A stretch of DNA of 64,000 bases from Shewanella sp. 10N.286.48.A6. Its GTDB lineage: Bacteria; Pseudomonadota; Gammaproteobacteria; Enterobacterales; Shewanellaceae. The stretch is taken from NCBI RefSeq assembly GCF_002873135.1, contig NZ_MCVI01000029.1:90017-154016 (forward strand). Direction: 5' to 3'. This document shows positions 17,301-27,284 of the stretch, piece after piece. The notes under the pieces are model-generated. The model was not told the DNA's origin. It searched no databases and saw only the letters and a program-made list of their open reading frames with translations. Numbering within the stretch: position 1 is the stretch's first letter; the number at the start of each line of letters is the position of its first letter. The position numbers and the translations under genes are program-made.

Positions 17301-17582
17301 ATGCAAACCAGAGATAAAAGAAAAGGGCCAGATGGTTTACAAAAGCTATTTCTGTACTTGATTTTGATCGAATGGTTTTTGCTGATCTACACAACAACGA
17401 CAATCAGTAGAATGACTTTTCGCCAAGGCTTAATGACCCTAACACTGCTACTGGGTTTTAATTTAATACTCGCAAAACTAGGCAGAAAACGCGCTAAGCG
17501 ATCAACCGATGGTTATATTATTTATCCCATTCTCTGTGGTGGTTTACTGTCTTTTATATTACTAATTTATTTTATTTTTTAG
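17301..17582 (+). CDS. Small membrane protein of unknown function
   Basis: 93 residues with about three hydrophobic segments (residues ~14-34, ~42-58 and ~74-93) and basic loops between them (LGRKRAKRS). No family is recognised. It begins 49 bp after the PilZ gene on the same strand with a weak AGGG ribosome site, so it is probably the last gene of the lateral operon. A role beside the stator or PilZ protein is possible but only by position. Confidence 0.6.
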   Translation: MQTRDKRKGPDGLQKLFLYLILIEWFLLIYTTTTISRMTFRQGLMTLTLLLGFNLILAKLGRKRAKRSTDGYIIYPILCGGLLSFILLIYFIF

Positions 17583-17626
17583 CCGTAACATCAAATAATA
17601 ATGTTAAGCCATTGTTTAACTTAAAC

Positions 17627-18562
17627 TTAATAAGCAGTCTTTATTTTACTATTATTGGTGATGATTGCTTCTTTATCGATGCAAACCTTACCCTTTTCAG
17701 CGCAAGCCTGTAGCGTCACTTCAACACTTGAGGTGGTTTGATGCTTATTAATGGTTAAGCCATGAGCTAAAGCCAAGTTTGACATAGCTTGATAGGCTTG
17801 CGTTTCAGTTGAACTAAATTGGAAGCTATCGCCACTAGTAAGTAATGACGTTCCAGTCATTGATAGTTGATTATTGCTATCTTGCAGCGTTAACACGTTA
17901 AAATGTAAACGCTGCTCACTATCAAAGCCGCTAACGACCGAAGTTAACCTCGACTCATCTGCAAATTCAAATAAAATATCCGGCGATAAGTTAACAATAG
18001 GCGTATTCAAATCTCTTCCTTTGATATACGCCTCGAACCACATTTTTTTAAATTGGTAATAAGTTATGTTGCGTTTCCAATCAACATGAATTTGCGCCAT
18101 ATCCTCTTTAGAATTCACCAATGCCCATGCGGTAGTGGCTATTTCAGCGCTCACTTTTATTCGCTGTGGTTGAAAGAAATTCAGCTGATATAAATGCTCT
18201 GCATAAGCTATAAACTTTTCAAACTCAATATTTTGCATCGCTACAGGGGTAATGGTTGAACGGTCTTCTAACTGGCACACGCCTTGGCTGGCAGAATGAT
18301 TGTAGTCACTGCACACTTCAACCATTAGCTTACTGATTTCAAACTTTCGTATCTCAAGTGGGCTAAAATTTACCACATTAATATAAGCATGTTGCCGATT
18401 AACTAACGCTGAAAGAGCCTTCGCTTGATATTGTTGTTCTGAGCGGCACTCGTTACATTGCAGGTTTATGGTGCCAATTTTATTCTCTTCCGAAAAAGCA
18501 TTACCAGTGGTAAACATTAACATTGATAACACTGCTAATCGGTTTAAAAATCCATTTTTCAA
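17627..18562 (-). CDS. Secreted protein of unknown function
   Basis: 311 residues with an N-terminal signal peptide (cut likely after NAFS, ~residue 24). The mature part has paired cysteines (a CNEC pair near residue 35, two near 83 and 95, two near 287 and 293), suggesting disulfides in the periplasm or outside the cell. No domain is recognised. The start appears to be TTG at 18562 with a weak ribosome site, so the first residues are uncertain. It lies 85 bp downstream of a pilin gene on the same strand and may be co-transcribed with it. Confidence 0.6.
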   Translation of the reverse strand: MKNGFLNRLAVLSMLMFTTGNAFSEENKIGTINLQCNECRSEQQYQAKALSALVNRQHAYINVVNFSPLEIRKFEISKLMVEVCSDYNHSASQGVCQLEDRSTITPVAMQNIEFEKFIAYAEHLYQLNFFQPQRIKVSAEIATTAWALVNSKEDMAQIHVDWKRNITYYQFKKMWFEAYIKGRDLNTPIVNLSPDILFEFADESRLTSVVSGFDSEQRLHFNVLTLQDSNNQLSMTGTSLLTSGDSFQFSSTETQAYQAMSNLALAHGLTINKHQTTSSVEVTLQACAEKGKVCIDKEAIITNNSKIKTAY

Positions 18563-18647
18563 ACTAATCCATCTCTATATAAAATTGTACATATAAAAGC
18601 GCTTGATTAAGCCTGTATTAACTCAAATCAATCACTCAACAAGCTAT

Positions 18648-19172
18648 CTAACAGCCAGCAATATCTTTCTCTATGAGAGGCTGCTCAATAGCATTTAAAG
18701 GTTCTGAATACCGAATTTCACAATCGTTAACCGAGTAATCAGCTGCAGGTCGTATACGTAAGCCACTGCGACCTGCTGAGGTAAAAGTGGTAATTTTAAA
18801 ATCATCGCCGTCAACAATGTTTATCGCTCTAGCAATGCCGGCTTCTGTATGGCGAGGATAACCATATGCGAGAGTAATTCGCTCCCCTTGAACCACAATC
18901 GTGTTAGTCCCTGACGGCGCAGCCGTTGAATCACAATCTTGGCTTATGATGCAAGCTGAATGAACTAACTCTTTGGCGCTACCTATAGCTCCTGATACAC
19001 CTCGCATTTGGCCAACATATGCGTCTGCTTTTAAACTGGTAAATTTGGGGGCTGCAATGACAGCCAATATGGCCAAAACAATAATAACCACAACGAGTTC
19101 AATTAAGGTAAAACCTTGCACTACTTTTTTAGATGTTGTTTTAGACATACTGATAGTCGATTCTTTTGTCAT
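18648..19172 (-). CDS. MSHA-type type IV pilin-like protein
   Basis: 174 residues if the first ATG is used; a second ATG 24 bases downstream (19148) is equally possible. The prepilin site is clear: QGFTLIELVVVIIVLAIL, with cleavage after Gly and the conserved Glu5 of the mature protein. The following AAPKFTSLKADAY is characteristic of MSHA pilins. Cysteine pairs in the body and near the C-terminus fit a pilin disulfide. The rest of an msh operon is not here, so this is a lone pilin that would need assembly machinery encoded elsewhere. Confidence 0.85.
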   Translation of the reverse strand: MTKESTISMSKTTSKKVVQGFTLIELVVVIIVLAILAVIAAPKFTSLKADAYVGQMRGVSGAIGSAKELVHSACIISQDCDSTAAPSGTNTIVVQGERITLAYGYPRHTEAGIARAINIVDGDDFKITTFTSAGRSGLRIRPAADYSVNDCEIRYSEPLNAIEQPLIEKDIAGC

Positions 19173-19388
19173 ATGAGCTCAATCACATTTTTCACACGTA
19201 AAATAAATTCCCTCTAAATAGCGCAAAGAGATTCGATATTTTCAACATCAACTAAGCCAAGACATTGATTGCAAATGAAACATTATTGTCACATGTGTTT
19301 TAATTTTGTTCAACAACAAAGCGAGATAAGGTTACTATTAATATTGCCTTTTATCTCATATCAGCTGGTAACCGCGTTAGTTTCAAAC

Positions 19389-20588
19389 TCAGTTTATATA
19401 GTGCTTACCATTTATTCGTTCAATAATTTGAGTGGCGGTTAAGTCATGTACCACATTGATGACGGTCGATGCTGCATCGGTAATGGCGCCTAATACCACC
19501 AAAATAGGGATCACTTCGACGGGTAAGCCTAAGGTTGTCACAATAAAGATTTCCCCTAAAAATGCCCCGCCAGGCACGCCGCCAATGACAAATGCTGACA
19601 GCACCGAAATCAAAATGGTTAACATAAACACATCCGCGCTAAAGTCGAGCCCAAGTAATGAATAGATAAATACGATTTTAAGCGCGGTTATCATCGCTGC
19701 GCCGCCTTTATTTAAATTCACCAATAGCGGCAAGCTGATTTCAGCTATTTGCTCATTTAAACCCATTTTACTTGCTGTGCGAATATTAACTGGCAAGGTG
19801 GCCAAAGAGGAACTAGTACCTAGGGCGGTTACTGCAGGAGCTAACATATGCTGCCAAAAATTATTTACTCCTTTCCCTCCACCTCCAATCCATGCATATA
19901 GCGTTGAGCCTAAAGTTAAATAGAAAAAGGTTGCCACTAAAAATAGCGCAATAGCTCGGGCAAATGTGCCCATTAACTCGGCATCTTGACTGGCCATAGT
20001 TGCGGCAAAATAAGCCCCTAAGCCAATTGGTGCTAAGTACATTAAGATGGCTATGATTTTCATGATCACGGTATTAAAGCTATCCAATAATGCCGAAACT
20101 TTGAGGCCGTCTTCACCTGATTGACCAATCGCTATTCCGGTGATCAGCGACATAATGATCAGCGCTAAAATATTCGATTTAGACATTAAGCCCACAAAAT
20201 CATTGGTGGTTAATAAGCTCACAAAATCCATACTGCCAGTGGTTTCAACGGTATCGGCTAAATCAAGTGTCACTCCTTGGGCAGGGTCAAATGCTAGCGC
20301 CAACAAGGTAATGCCTACAGCGGGGAGCATCGCCATGACAATGGACACGCCCATGATGGTGGCAAGTATGGAGCCAAGCTTTTTTAAATCGGTCATTTTG
20401 GCAATGGATGACATCACGCTAACGGCCACCAAAGGCACAATAATCATAAACAACAAGTTGAGAAATATTTGCCCTATGGGTTTAAGTTTAATGGCAAACT
20501 CAGGGGCAACTAAGCCCAACATGCCGCCCAGCATCAGGGCTGTGAGTAAAATAATCGATGAGCGATACGCGCGAAGGGCATTCCACAT
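19389..20588 (-). CDS. DAACS-family dicarboxylate/amino acid:cation symporter
   Basis: 399 residues, a membrane carrier of the GltP/DctA/SstT superfamily importing dicarboxylates or amino acids with protons or sodium. The serine-rich hairpin (ALGTSSSLATLPVN) and the GGVPGGAFLGEI segment are typical. The family NMDGT motif is changed to NLNKGGAAM, and the C-terminal substrate region reads DAASTVINVVHD, so the substrate may not be the usual glutamate or C4-dicarboxylate. It stands alone; the upstream neighbour is on the same strand but ~190 bp away with a hairpin between. Confidence 0.85.
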   Translation of the reverse strand: MWNALRAYRSSIILLTALMLGGMLGLVAPEFAIKLKPIGQIFLNLLFMIIVPLVAVSVMSSIAKMTDLKKLGSILATIMGVSIVMAMLPAVGITLLALAFDPAQGVTLDLADTVETTGSMDFVSLLTTNDFVGLMSKSNILALIIMSLITGIAIGQSGEDGLKVSALLDSFNTVIMKIIAILMYLAPIGLGAYFAATMASQDAELMGTFARAIALFLVATFFYLTLGSTLYAWIGGGGKGVNNFWQHMLAPAVTALGTSSSLATLPVNIRTASKMGLNEQIAEISLPLLVNLNKGGAAMITALKIVFIYSLLGLDFSADVFMLTILISVLSAFVIGGVPGGAFLGEIFIVTTLGLPVEVIPILVVLGAITDAASTVINVVHDLTATQIIERINGKHYIN

Positions 20589-20737
20589 GGTGAGGTTCCA
20601 ATAATTAAGATCTAGTGAGCATATGCTGATTTTTAATCATAGCCGAAAAGCCGTTACTATGAAGGCTGGGCTTACTGCAGCGCATTGATGACGAGTAACT
20701 TATCTGCTGTAAACTTGACTCTGAACTAATGCGCCCA

Positions 20738-20765
20738 AGCAAAGCCCGCGACTGCGGGCTTTGGC
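20738..20765 (-). terminator. Hairpin downstream of the W-GPW repeat protein
   Basis: Perfect 9-bp stem AAAGCCCGC / GCGGGCTTT (20741-20762) with a 4-base loop, extended by a few further pairs. The minus-strand tail is not T-rich, so termination may be only partial. Confidence 0.6.
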
Positions 20766-20782
20766 TAAATTGCGATAAACAG

Positions 20783-23083
20783 CTATTTTCCTCTGCTTCG
20801 CCCTTCTCTGGTCATTCCTGACTGACGCGCTTGTCGAGAACGATTCAGACTTTGATGATCTATGCTACTCGAGCGAGTTCGATTAATTGAGTGACTCATA
20901 TTACTCGACTGATTACGGCTCGGTTGGCTGTGGCTAGTTTGATTTCGACTCGGTTGAATCGAGGTTGATGGCCGCGTACTTGTAACAGGACGAGTATTAT
21001 TGGCGGGACGGGTATTACTCGCCGGACGAGTAGTGCTAGATGGCCGTGTCGAAGGAAAACTACTACTATTGCCCTTTGACGGTTTATTTACATTGCTAGG
21101 TTTAGACCCTTGAGCTTTTGATGGCACATTATTCCACTTACCATCGCTACGATTTTCCCACTTGCCTTTATTATCACGGGCAACATTACCGTGCTTATCG
21201 GCAAACACATCATTAGTGCGCTTTTTATTTACCTTCGCTTTATTAAAATGCTTATTGGCTACACTTGGGCTGGCTAAGCGTTTACGATTCGCCTCGCGAT
21301 GGTAAAGGTTATTGGGTCTAGCGCGATTATTAGCTAATTTGTTCGAACGCATATGATTATGCATTTTAGTGCGATTACCGACACTGATACTGTTACCAAT
21401 ATTGATACGACCGGTATTGATCACCACTGGTCGTCTATAGCCACCGCCATAATAGCCACCACAACATGGGCGACGATAACCATAACCGCCTCCCCATACC
21501 ACACCAGCATTGAAAAAGCCGTTGCTCCAGCTCACGCCAACATTCCAACCTGTCCACGGATTATAACCAACATGTAATCCCCAGGTCGGTGGGCGAGGAT
21601 AATAATAACGGCCTCGATACGGTGGGTAATACCAGCCGGTACCGTAAATTGGCACCCCATAATAAGGGTATGACCACATATAACCCGGCGTATAACCTAC
21701 GTAAACCACTTCAGGGGTTGAATCATAAACCTGCACGTAAGTGGTGTTATAAACCGGCGAACTTGCGGGTATCTTGGCAATTTCTTCATCAGGAATATTA
21801 TCAGCAACAATCCACGGGCCTTTGGCAGTTTTTGAGGTAAACCACACCCCATTATCAACAGCGTAATAAGCTTGATTTATCAACAATACTTGTGTGGCGG
21901 TATTAACAGCATAGGAGACTGATGTTCCTGTTACCGCTTCAAATTTAGGCTCGCCATCGTATTCAACCTCCAGTGTGGCTTCATCACGCTTAATCGCTGC
22001 AGTTTGCGGGATTTGCGCATCTAGCACTGCTTGATTGGCTTCATCAGTGCCTGCAACTGAGACACGTAAGCCACCAATATCAGATTCGGGAGGGATATCG
22101 TTAAAGCTTTCAGGCAGTTTGTCAGCCCTAACAAACTGCCAAGGTCCGGCCTGCTTTTTAGATTTAAACCAACGCCCAGATAAAAGCACATACATATCGC
22201 CAGAGGAGGTCTCTCTTACCCATGGGGTTTCGGTATTGGTGACATAAAGTAACTTACCATCAATCAGGCTTTGCCAATTGGGTGAGCCATCAGTGGCCAC
22301 TAACTCAGTCGGTTCATTAGTGGTAATAATCTGCGGCGCATTGACGGTGCTTTTAGCGGCTTCATCCTCGGTATTCACCATGCTGACCAAATCTTCAGGA
22401 GGATACAATGTGACTTGCCATGGCCCCATAGGATCATCTGCCACATACCAAAAGGTACCACTGCTTAAATACAGCTTGTTCGTTTGCGTATTACGGGCAA
22501 CGGCAAAAGGGGTATTTAACACTCGCTCATAGGGACTATTTTCAATTTCACTAAATTGTGGCTCACCATCATAGGACAGCAACACGCTCAAGTTATTACT
22601 GAAGACGATTTCTGGCGCATCGTTGTTAATGTTATCTAAGCTGCGTTTTACCTGCTCAGCATTTTCAAGGCTGGCTGATAAGCGCTCCATGGAAGTTTCG
22701 AAGCTAGTTGTCGCTAGCGCTTCTGAGACTGTATCGGTGAACGTTTGCTGGTCTTCGGCAGTGGATGATGGCCAGCGCACTTCGGTCACTTCAATATTAC
22801 GCACCAAAGCAACATCGTCATCAGTATCGATTCTAGCGCTAAACCAAAAAGCGCCAAATACAGGGTCGTCTTGACCTTCCACTTCAAATGACATCGCAGC
22901 GCGGCTCATCAAGATATTGCCATCTAACGATTCTGGCTGCGGCTGATAAACCACTAAGGTGCCCAGCTTGGTTTCAACATCTTGCGGCCATTCAATTGCT
23001 ACTGCCGAAAAGGGTAATAGCAACAATGCTATCCATACAGTTAGCACTTGCAGCCAGCGACATTTGATATTGGTTATCATCAT
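20783..23083 (-). CDS. Large secreted protein with repeated W-x-GPW motifs and basic tail
   Basis: 766 residues with a signal peptide (cut after AVA, ~residue 29). The body contains three similar modules marked by FWYVADDPMGPWQV, RWFKSKKQAGPWQF and VWFTSKTAKGPWIV. The last two are each followed by a D-x-IP-rich linker. A Tyr/Gly/Pro/Trp-rich segment follows (~residues 470-560), then a long Arg/Asn/Ser/Pro tail with repeated TRPxxxTRPA units. Similar proteins are sometimes labelled carbohydrate-binding family V/XII, but I cannot confirm binding. It is likely periplasmic or surface-located. AAGGAC precedes the ATG. Confidence 0.65.
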   Translation of the reverse strand: MMITNIKCRWLQVLTVWIALLLLPFSAVAIEWPQDVETKLGTLVVYQPQPESLDGNILMSRAAMSFEVEGQDDPVFGAFWFSARIDTDDDVALVRNIEVTEVRWPSSTAEDQQTFTDTVSEALATTSFETSMERLSASLENAEQVKRSLDNINNDAPEIVFSNNLSVLLSYDGEPQFSEIENSPYERVLNTPFAVARNTQTNKLYLSSGTFWYVADDPMGPWQVTLYPPEDLVSMVNTEDEAAKSTVNAPQIITTNEPTELVATDGSPNWQSLIDGKLLYVTNTETPWVRETSSGDMYVLLSGRWFKSKKQAGPWQFVRADKLPESFNDIPPESDIGGLRVSVAGTDEANQAVLDAQIPQTAAIKRDEATLEVEYDGEPKFEAVTGTSVSYAVNTATQVLLINQAYYAVDNGVWFTSKTAKGPWIVADNIPDEEIAKIPASSPVYNTTYVQVYDSTPEVVYVGYTPGYMWSYPYYGVPIYGTGWYYPPYRGRYYYPRPPTWGLHVGYNPWTGWNVGVSWSNGFFNAGVVWGGGYGYRRPCCGGYYGGGYRRPVVINTGRINIGNSISVGNRTKMHNHMRSNKLANNRARPNNLYHREANRKRLASPSVANKHFNKAKVNKKRTNDVFADKHGNVARDNKGKWENRSDGKWNNVPSKAQGSKPSNVNKPSKGNSSSFPSTRPSSTTRPASNTRPANNTRPVTSTRPSTSIQPSRNQTSHSQPSRNQSSNMSHSINRTRSSSIDHQSLNRSRQARQSGMTREGRSRGK

Positions 23084-23326
23084 GAGTCCTTATTTTGCAA
23101 TCATTTGCTATTAATCATGCGCGACTAATAATTAAAAGCGTGTATTTAAGTATATGTAGTAAAATCCATTTATTGCCAATTTGGTCATGATTAACAAGTT
23201 AGCATCTATTTGTTCATTTAATATACCGACAAACACATTGAATTTGTAAAATAGATTGTAGAAAAATCAAACAGCCACTTTGCTAAATATCCATCCACCC
23301 TGCCGTTTTATGAATATGCAAAGATC
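23084..23326. other. AT-rich intergenic region
   Basis: No gene or clear regulatory element was found. It lies upstream of the W-GPW gene and should contain its promoter. Confidence 0.5.
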
Positions 23327-23328
23327 AA

Positions 23329-23361
23329 AAAAGCCCTTACTGGAAACCAGTAAGGGCTTTT
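23329..23361 (-). terminator. Terminator of glnA
   Basis: A 15-bp perfect stem (AAAAGCCCTTACTGG at 23329-23343, complement at 23347-23361) with an AAA loop. A T run is present on both strands, so it can act bidirectionally. Confidence 0.93.
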
Positions 23362-23406
23362 TACTAACTGTTATTTACTACTATAAAAGCGGTCTATAAA
23401 GACGTC

Positions 23407-24816
23407 TTATAGTGAGTAGTAAAGTTCAAATTCAACTGGGTGAGTAGTACGTGCAACACGCTCTGCTTCACCTTGCTTGATAGCAATATATGAATCGATA
23501 AAGTCATTAGTGAATACTTCACCTTTAACTAAGAACTCACGGTCCGCATCTAAGCTTGCAAGTGCATCTTCTAGTGAAGTCGCAACTTGTGGGATCTCAG
23601 CCGCTTCTTCTGCTGGTAAGTCGTATAAATCTTTATCCATAGCTTCACCTGGGTGAATCTTGTTTTGGATACCGTCTAGACCTGCCATTAATAGCGCAGC
23701 AAAACCTAAATATGGGTTTGCATGTGGATCAGGGAAACGTGTTTCAATACGACGACCTTTAGGGCTTGGTACCACTGGGATACGGATAGAAGCACTACGG
23801 TTACGTGCAGAGTATGCAAGCATGACAGGCGCTTCGAAATGTGGCACAAGACGCTTGTAAGAGTTTGTGCTTGGGTTAGTAAATGCATTCAACGCTTTAG
23901 CATGCTTGATGATACCACCAATGTAGTAAAGAGCAGTTTCACTTAAACCAGCGTACTTGTCGCCTGCGAATAAGTTAACGCCATCTTTAGCTAAAGATTG
24001 GTGAACGTGCATACCACTACCGTTATCGCCCATTACTGGCTTAGGCATAAATGTCGCTGTTTTACCGTATGCGTGTGCCATGTTATGCACAACATACTTA
24101 AGGATCTGAACTTCATCAGCTTTAGCAGTTAGCGTGTTAAAGCGTGTCGCGATTTCGTTTTGACCGGCTGTAGCAACTTCATGGTGATGCGCTTCAACAA
24201 CTTGACCCATTTCTTCAAGTACTAAACACATAGCACTACGTAAGTCTTGTGATGAATCAACTGGTGCTACTGGGAAGTAACCACCTTTAACGAATGGACG
24301 GTGACCAGTGTTACCATCTTCATAGCTAGTACCTGAGTTCCATGCCGCTTCTTTTGCATCAACTTTAGCAAAACAACCTGACATGTCAGCACCAAACTTA
24401 ACATCGTCAAATAAGAAGAACTCTGGCTCTGGACCAATTAATACTGTGTCAGCAATACCAGTAGACGTTAAGTATTCTTCAGCTTTTTTAGCAATAGAAC
24501 GTGGGTCACGGTTGTAACCTGTCATTGTGCCTGGCTCTAAGATGTCACAACGGATTAGTGCAGTTGTTTCTTCTGTGAAAGGGTCAAGAACAAACGTGCT
24601 CGCATCTGGCATAAGTACCATGTCAGATTCGTTAATGCCTTTCCAACCCGTAATAGACGAACCATCGAACATTTTGCCGTCTTCAAAAAAATCTTCATCA
24701 ACCTGATGAGATGGGATAGAAACGTGTTGTTCTTTACCTCTGGTATCGGTAAAGCGTAAATCAACAAACTTAACTTCCAATTCTTTAAGTTGCGTTAAAA
24801 CAGATTCAGCTGACAT
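23407..24816 (-). CDS. glnA: Glutamine synthetase type I
   Basis: 469 residues, the standard GSI-beta length. It makes glutamine from glutamate, ammonia and ATP. The signatures FDGSSITGW, the ATP/metal segment [16 protein letters not shown] and [12 protein letters not shown] are intact. The adenylylation tyrosine lies in [10 protein letters not shown], so GlnE-type control is expected. The start is placed at the ATG at 24816, with GGAGG just upstream. An in-frame extension 18 codons longer lacks support. Transcription probably uses the sigma-54/NtrC elements upstream. Confidence 0.97.
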   Translation of the reverse strand: MSAESVLTQLKELEVKFVDLRFTDTRGKEQHVSIPSHQVDEDFFEDGKMFDGSSITGWKGINESDMVLMPDASTFVLDPFTEETTALIRCDILEPGTMTGYNRDPRSIAKKAEEYLTSTGIADTVLIGPEPEFFLFDDVKFGADMSGCFAKVDAKEAAWNSGTSYEDGNTGHRPFVKGGYFPVAPVDSSQDLRSAMCLVLEEMGQVVEAHHHEVATAGQNEIATRFNTLTAKADEVQILKYVVHNMAHAYGKTATFMPKPVMGDNGSGMHVHQSLAKDGVNLFAGDKYAGLSETALYYIGGIIKHAKALNAFTNPSTNSYKRLVPHFEAPVMLAYSARNRSASIRIPVVPSPKGRRIETRFPDPHANPYLGFAALLMAGLDGIQNKIHPGEAMDKDLYDLPAEEAAEIPQVATSLEDALASLDADREFLVKGEVFTNDFIDSYIAIKQGEAERVARTTHPVEFELYYSL

Positions 24817-24929
24817 TCTTAAGCCTCCGGTAGAGTAAGGGTATTCCCTTTTATAATTCAAGTTCACCACTATACTACGACATTAAAGACGCGTATGTGT
24901 CGAAATATCACATAATTGACAATCTTAAA

Positions 24930-24944
24930 GCTATTACCATGCCA
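24930..24944 (-). promoter_or_regulatory. Candidate sigma-54 promoter of glnA
   Basis: Read on the minus strand: TGGCATGGTAATAGC. It matches TGGCAC-N5-TTGC with GG and GC at the right 10-bp spacing and two mismatches. The predicted start site near 24918 lies ~100 bases before the glnA ATG. The NtrC site at 25007-25023 is centred ~97 bp upstream of it, as in enteric glnAp2. Confidence 0.65.
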
Positions 24945-25006
24945 ACTGAATAAGTATATGATTTTTATATATTTGACTTAATAGCCAATTATCGAAAACA
25001 CAATTT

Positions 25007-25023
25007 TGCATCATTTTAGTGCA
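25007..25023. promoter_or_regulatory. NtrC-binding site upstream of glnA
   Basis: TGCATCATTTTAGTGCA is close to the NtrC palindrome TGCACY-N5-GGTGCA (one mismatch in each arm). A half site GGTGCG lies further upstream at 25058-25063. It probably serves as the enhancer for glnA. Confidence 0.7.
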
Positions 25024-25293
25024 AACGCACGCACTATTATGGTTCAACTTCTATTTTGGTGCGCGGCTAAAAACACTGCGCTGATTGTTTGTCACATTTC
25101 TGAATCGTTACTATTATATGATGCTATAAATGCCAAAATTGATGGTTATTTTTTAGCTAATCACAAAGTGTACAAAAATAATCCTATCCGCAAAGCGTCT
25201 CGTGGAGTAGAATGGCACGCTTTTTTATGGTGGCTAAACTTAATGCCGCTATAAACTCCTATTTATTTGTTTGATGGTATAGAGGTTTTATCC

Positions 25294-27111
25294 GTGTTAG
25301 AGAATTTACGTAACATCGCCATTATTGCTCACGTCGACCATGGCAAAACGACCTTGGTAGACAAGCTTTTGGCACAGTCAGGCACCCTTGAAAGTCGAGG
25401 CGAAGCCGCAGAACGTGTAATGGATTCTAACGATCTTGAAAAAGAACGTGGTATCACCATTTTGGCTAAAAATACCGCCATCAAATGGAACGACTACCGT
25501 ATTAATATCGTAGACACTCCTGGTCACGCCGATTTCGGTGGTGAAGTTGAACGTGTTCTATCTATGGTAGATTCAGTATTACTTTTAGTTGATGCAGTTG
25601 ATGGCCCAATGCCACAAACTCGCTTCGTAACTAAAAAAGCGTTTGCTCAAGGCCTTAAGCCAATTGTTGTAATCAACAAGATTGACCGTCCAGGCGCTCG
25701 TCCTGATTGGGTTATTGACCAAGTATTCGATTTATTCGACAACTTAGGTGCAACTGACGAACAGTTAGATTTCCCTATCGTTTATGCTTCTGCATTAAAT
25801 GGTTTCGCGACCCTTGATCCAGACGAAACTAGCGAAGACATGACACCTTTATTCCAAGCAATTGTTGAAAAGGTTTCTTTCCCTGATGCTGATGCTGAAG
25901 GTGAATGTCAAATGCAAATTTCTCAAATCGATTACAACTCATACGTAGGTGTTATCGGTATTGGTCGTGTTAAACGTGGTAGCGTTAAGCCTAACCAACA
26001 AGTAACTATTGTTGGTGCAGACGGTAAGACACGTAACGGTAAAGTTGGCCAAGTATTAGGTTACATGGGTCTTGACCGTCACGAAGTTGCTGAAGCTAAC
26101 GCTGGCGACATCGTTGCAATTACCGGTCTTGGTGAGCTAAAAATTTCTGACACTATTTGTGCTCCAGGCGCTGTTGAAGCCTTGCCTGCTCTTTCTGTTG
26201 ACGAACCAACGCTAACCATGACTTTCCAAGTAAACACTTCTCCGTTTGCTGGTAAAGAAGGTAAGTATGTTACTTCACGTAATATCCTTGAGCGTTTAGA
26301 GCAAGAGCTAATTCATAACGTTGCATTACGTGTTGAAGAAACTGAATCTCCAGATCGTTTCCGTGTTTCAGGCCGTGGTGAATTACACTTAGGTATCCTA
26401 ATTGAAAACATGCGTCGTGAAGGTTACGAGCTAGCGGTATCACGTCCAGAAGTAATCGTTAAAGAAATTGACGGTGAAATGTGCGAGCCATTTGAAACCT
26501 TAACCGTTGATGTTGAAGAAGAACATCAAGGTGCTGTAATTGAAAAATTAGGTACACGTAAAGGTGACATGAAAGACATGCAGCTAGACGGTAAAGGTCG
26601 TGTACGTATCGACTTTATCATTCCTAGCCGTGGCTTAATCGGTTTCCAAACTGAATTCATGACAGCGACTTCTGGTACTGGTCTTATCTACCATTCATTC
26701 GACCATTACGGTCCAGTGAAAGGCGGTGACATTGGTCAACGTGCTCGTGGTGTATTGATTTCAAACGCTACTGGTAAAGCACTGACTTTCGCATTGTTCG
26801 GTTTACAAGAACGTGGTCGTCTATTCATCGGCCATGCTGCTGAAGTATATGAAGGTCAAGTTGTTGGTTTACACGCTCGTGCAAACGATTTAACAGTTAA
26901 CTGTTTGAAAGGTAAGCAACTTACAAACATGCGTGCATCAGGTACTGATGAAGCACAAGTGTTAACTCCGCATATCGAAATGACCCTTGAGCAAGCGCTT
27001 GAGTTCATCGATGATGACGAATTAGTAGAAGTAACTCCTGAGAACATCCGTGTTCGTAAGCGTTACTTAACTGAAAACGAGCGTAAGCGTCATAACCGTA
27101 GCGCTAAGTAA
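25294..27111 (+). CDS. bipA: Ribosome-associated GTPase BipA/TypA
   Basis: 605 residues, a translational GTPase that assists 50S assembly and stress or cold growth. The G1 motif [25 protein letters not shown] (G3) and [12 protein letters not shown] (G4) are present, followed by EF-G-like domains III and V and the C-terminal BipA domain. The start is GTG at 25294 (protein [10 protein letters not shown]), with GAGG nine bases upstream; this matches the E. coli length of 607. It is divergent from glnA and ends at a clear terminator. Confidence 0.96.
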   Translation: MLENLRNIAIIAHVDHGKTTLVDKLLAQSGTLESRGEAAERVMDSNDLEKERGITILAKNTAIKWNDYRINIVDTPGHADFGGEVERVLSMVDSVLLLVDAVDGPMPQTRFVTKKAFAQGLKPIVVINKIDRPGARPDWVIDQVFDLFDNLGATDEQLDFPIVYASALNGFATLDPDETSEDMTPLFQAIVEKVSFPDADAEGECQMQISQIDYNSYVGVIGIGRVKRGSVKPNQQVTIVGADGKTRNGKVGQVLGYMGLDRHEVAEANAGDIVAITGLGELKISDTICAPGAVEALPALSVDEPTLTMTFQVNTSPFAGKEGKYVTSRNILERLEQELIHNVALRVEETESPDRFRVSGRGELHLGILIENMRREGYELAVSRPEVIVKEIDGEMCEPFETLTVDVEEEHQGAVIEKLGTRKGDMKDMQLDGKGRVRIDFIIPSRGLIGFQTEFMTATSGTGLIYHSFDHYGPVKGGDIGQRARGVLISNATGKALTFALFGLQERGRLFIGHAAEVYEGQVVGLHARANDLTVNCLKGKQLTNMRASGTDEAQVLTPHIEMTLEQALEFIDDDELVEVTPENIRVRKRYLTENERKRHNRSAK

Positions 27112-27149
27112 TCGTTTTGATTAGTTAACGATTTCAAATTTTGAGAACC

Positions 27150-27176
27150 AAAAAACCCGCTTATGGCGGGTTTTTT
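27150..27176 (+). terminator. Terminator of bipA
   Basis: Stem CCCGC / GCGGG flanked by A5 and T6 with a TTATG loop. Confidence 0.92.
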
Positions 27177-27284
27177 ATTGGCTAAATATACTTAGCCGCA
27201 AAACAGCACATGACTTAATTTCACTTTTAACTCACTTAAATCGACTATATATTTTCTCTCAATAATTAATCAACAGAGAATAAT

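Noticed and set aside
20140-20604. 154-codon plus-strand frame opposite the DAACS gene
   Set aside because: Shadow of the conserved symporter; no ribosome site or family similarity.
25006-25254. Open frame of 82 codons between glnA and bipA
   Set aside because: It covers the NtrC site and bipA promoter region, has no ribosome site and an unlikely composition.
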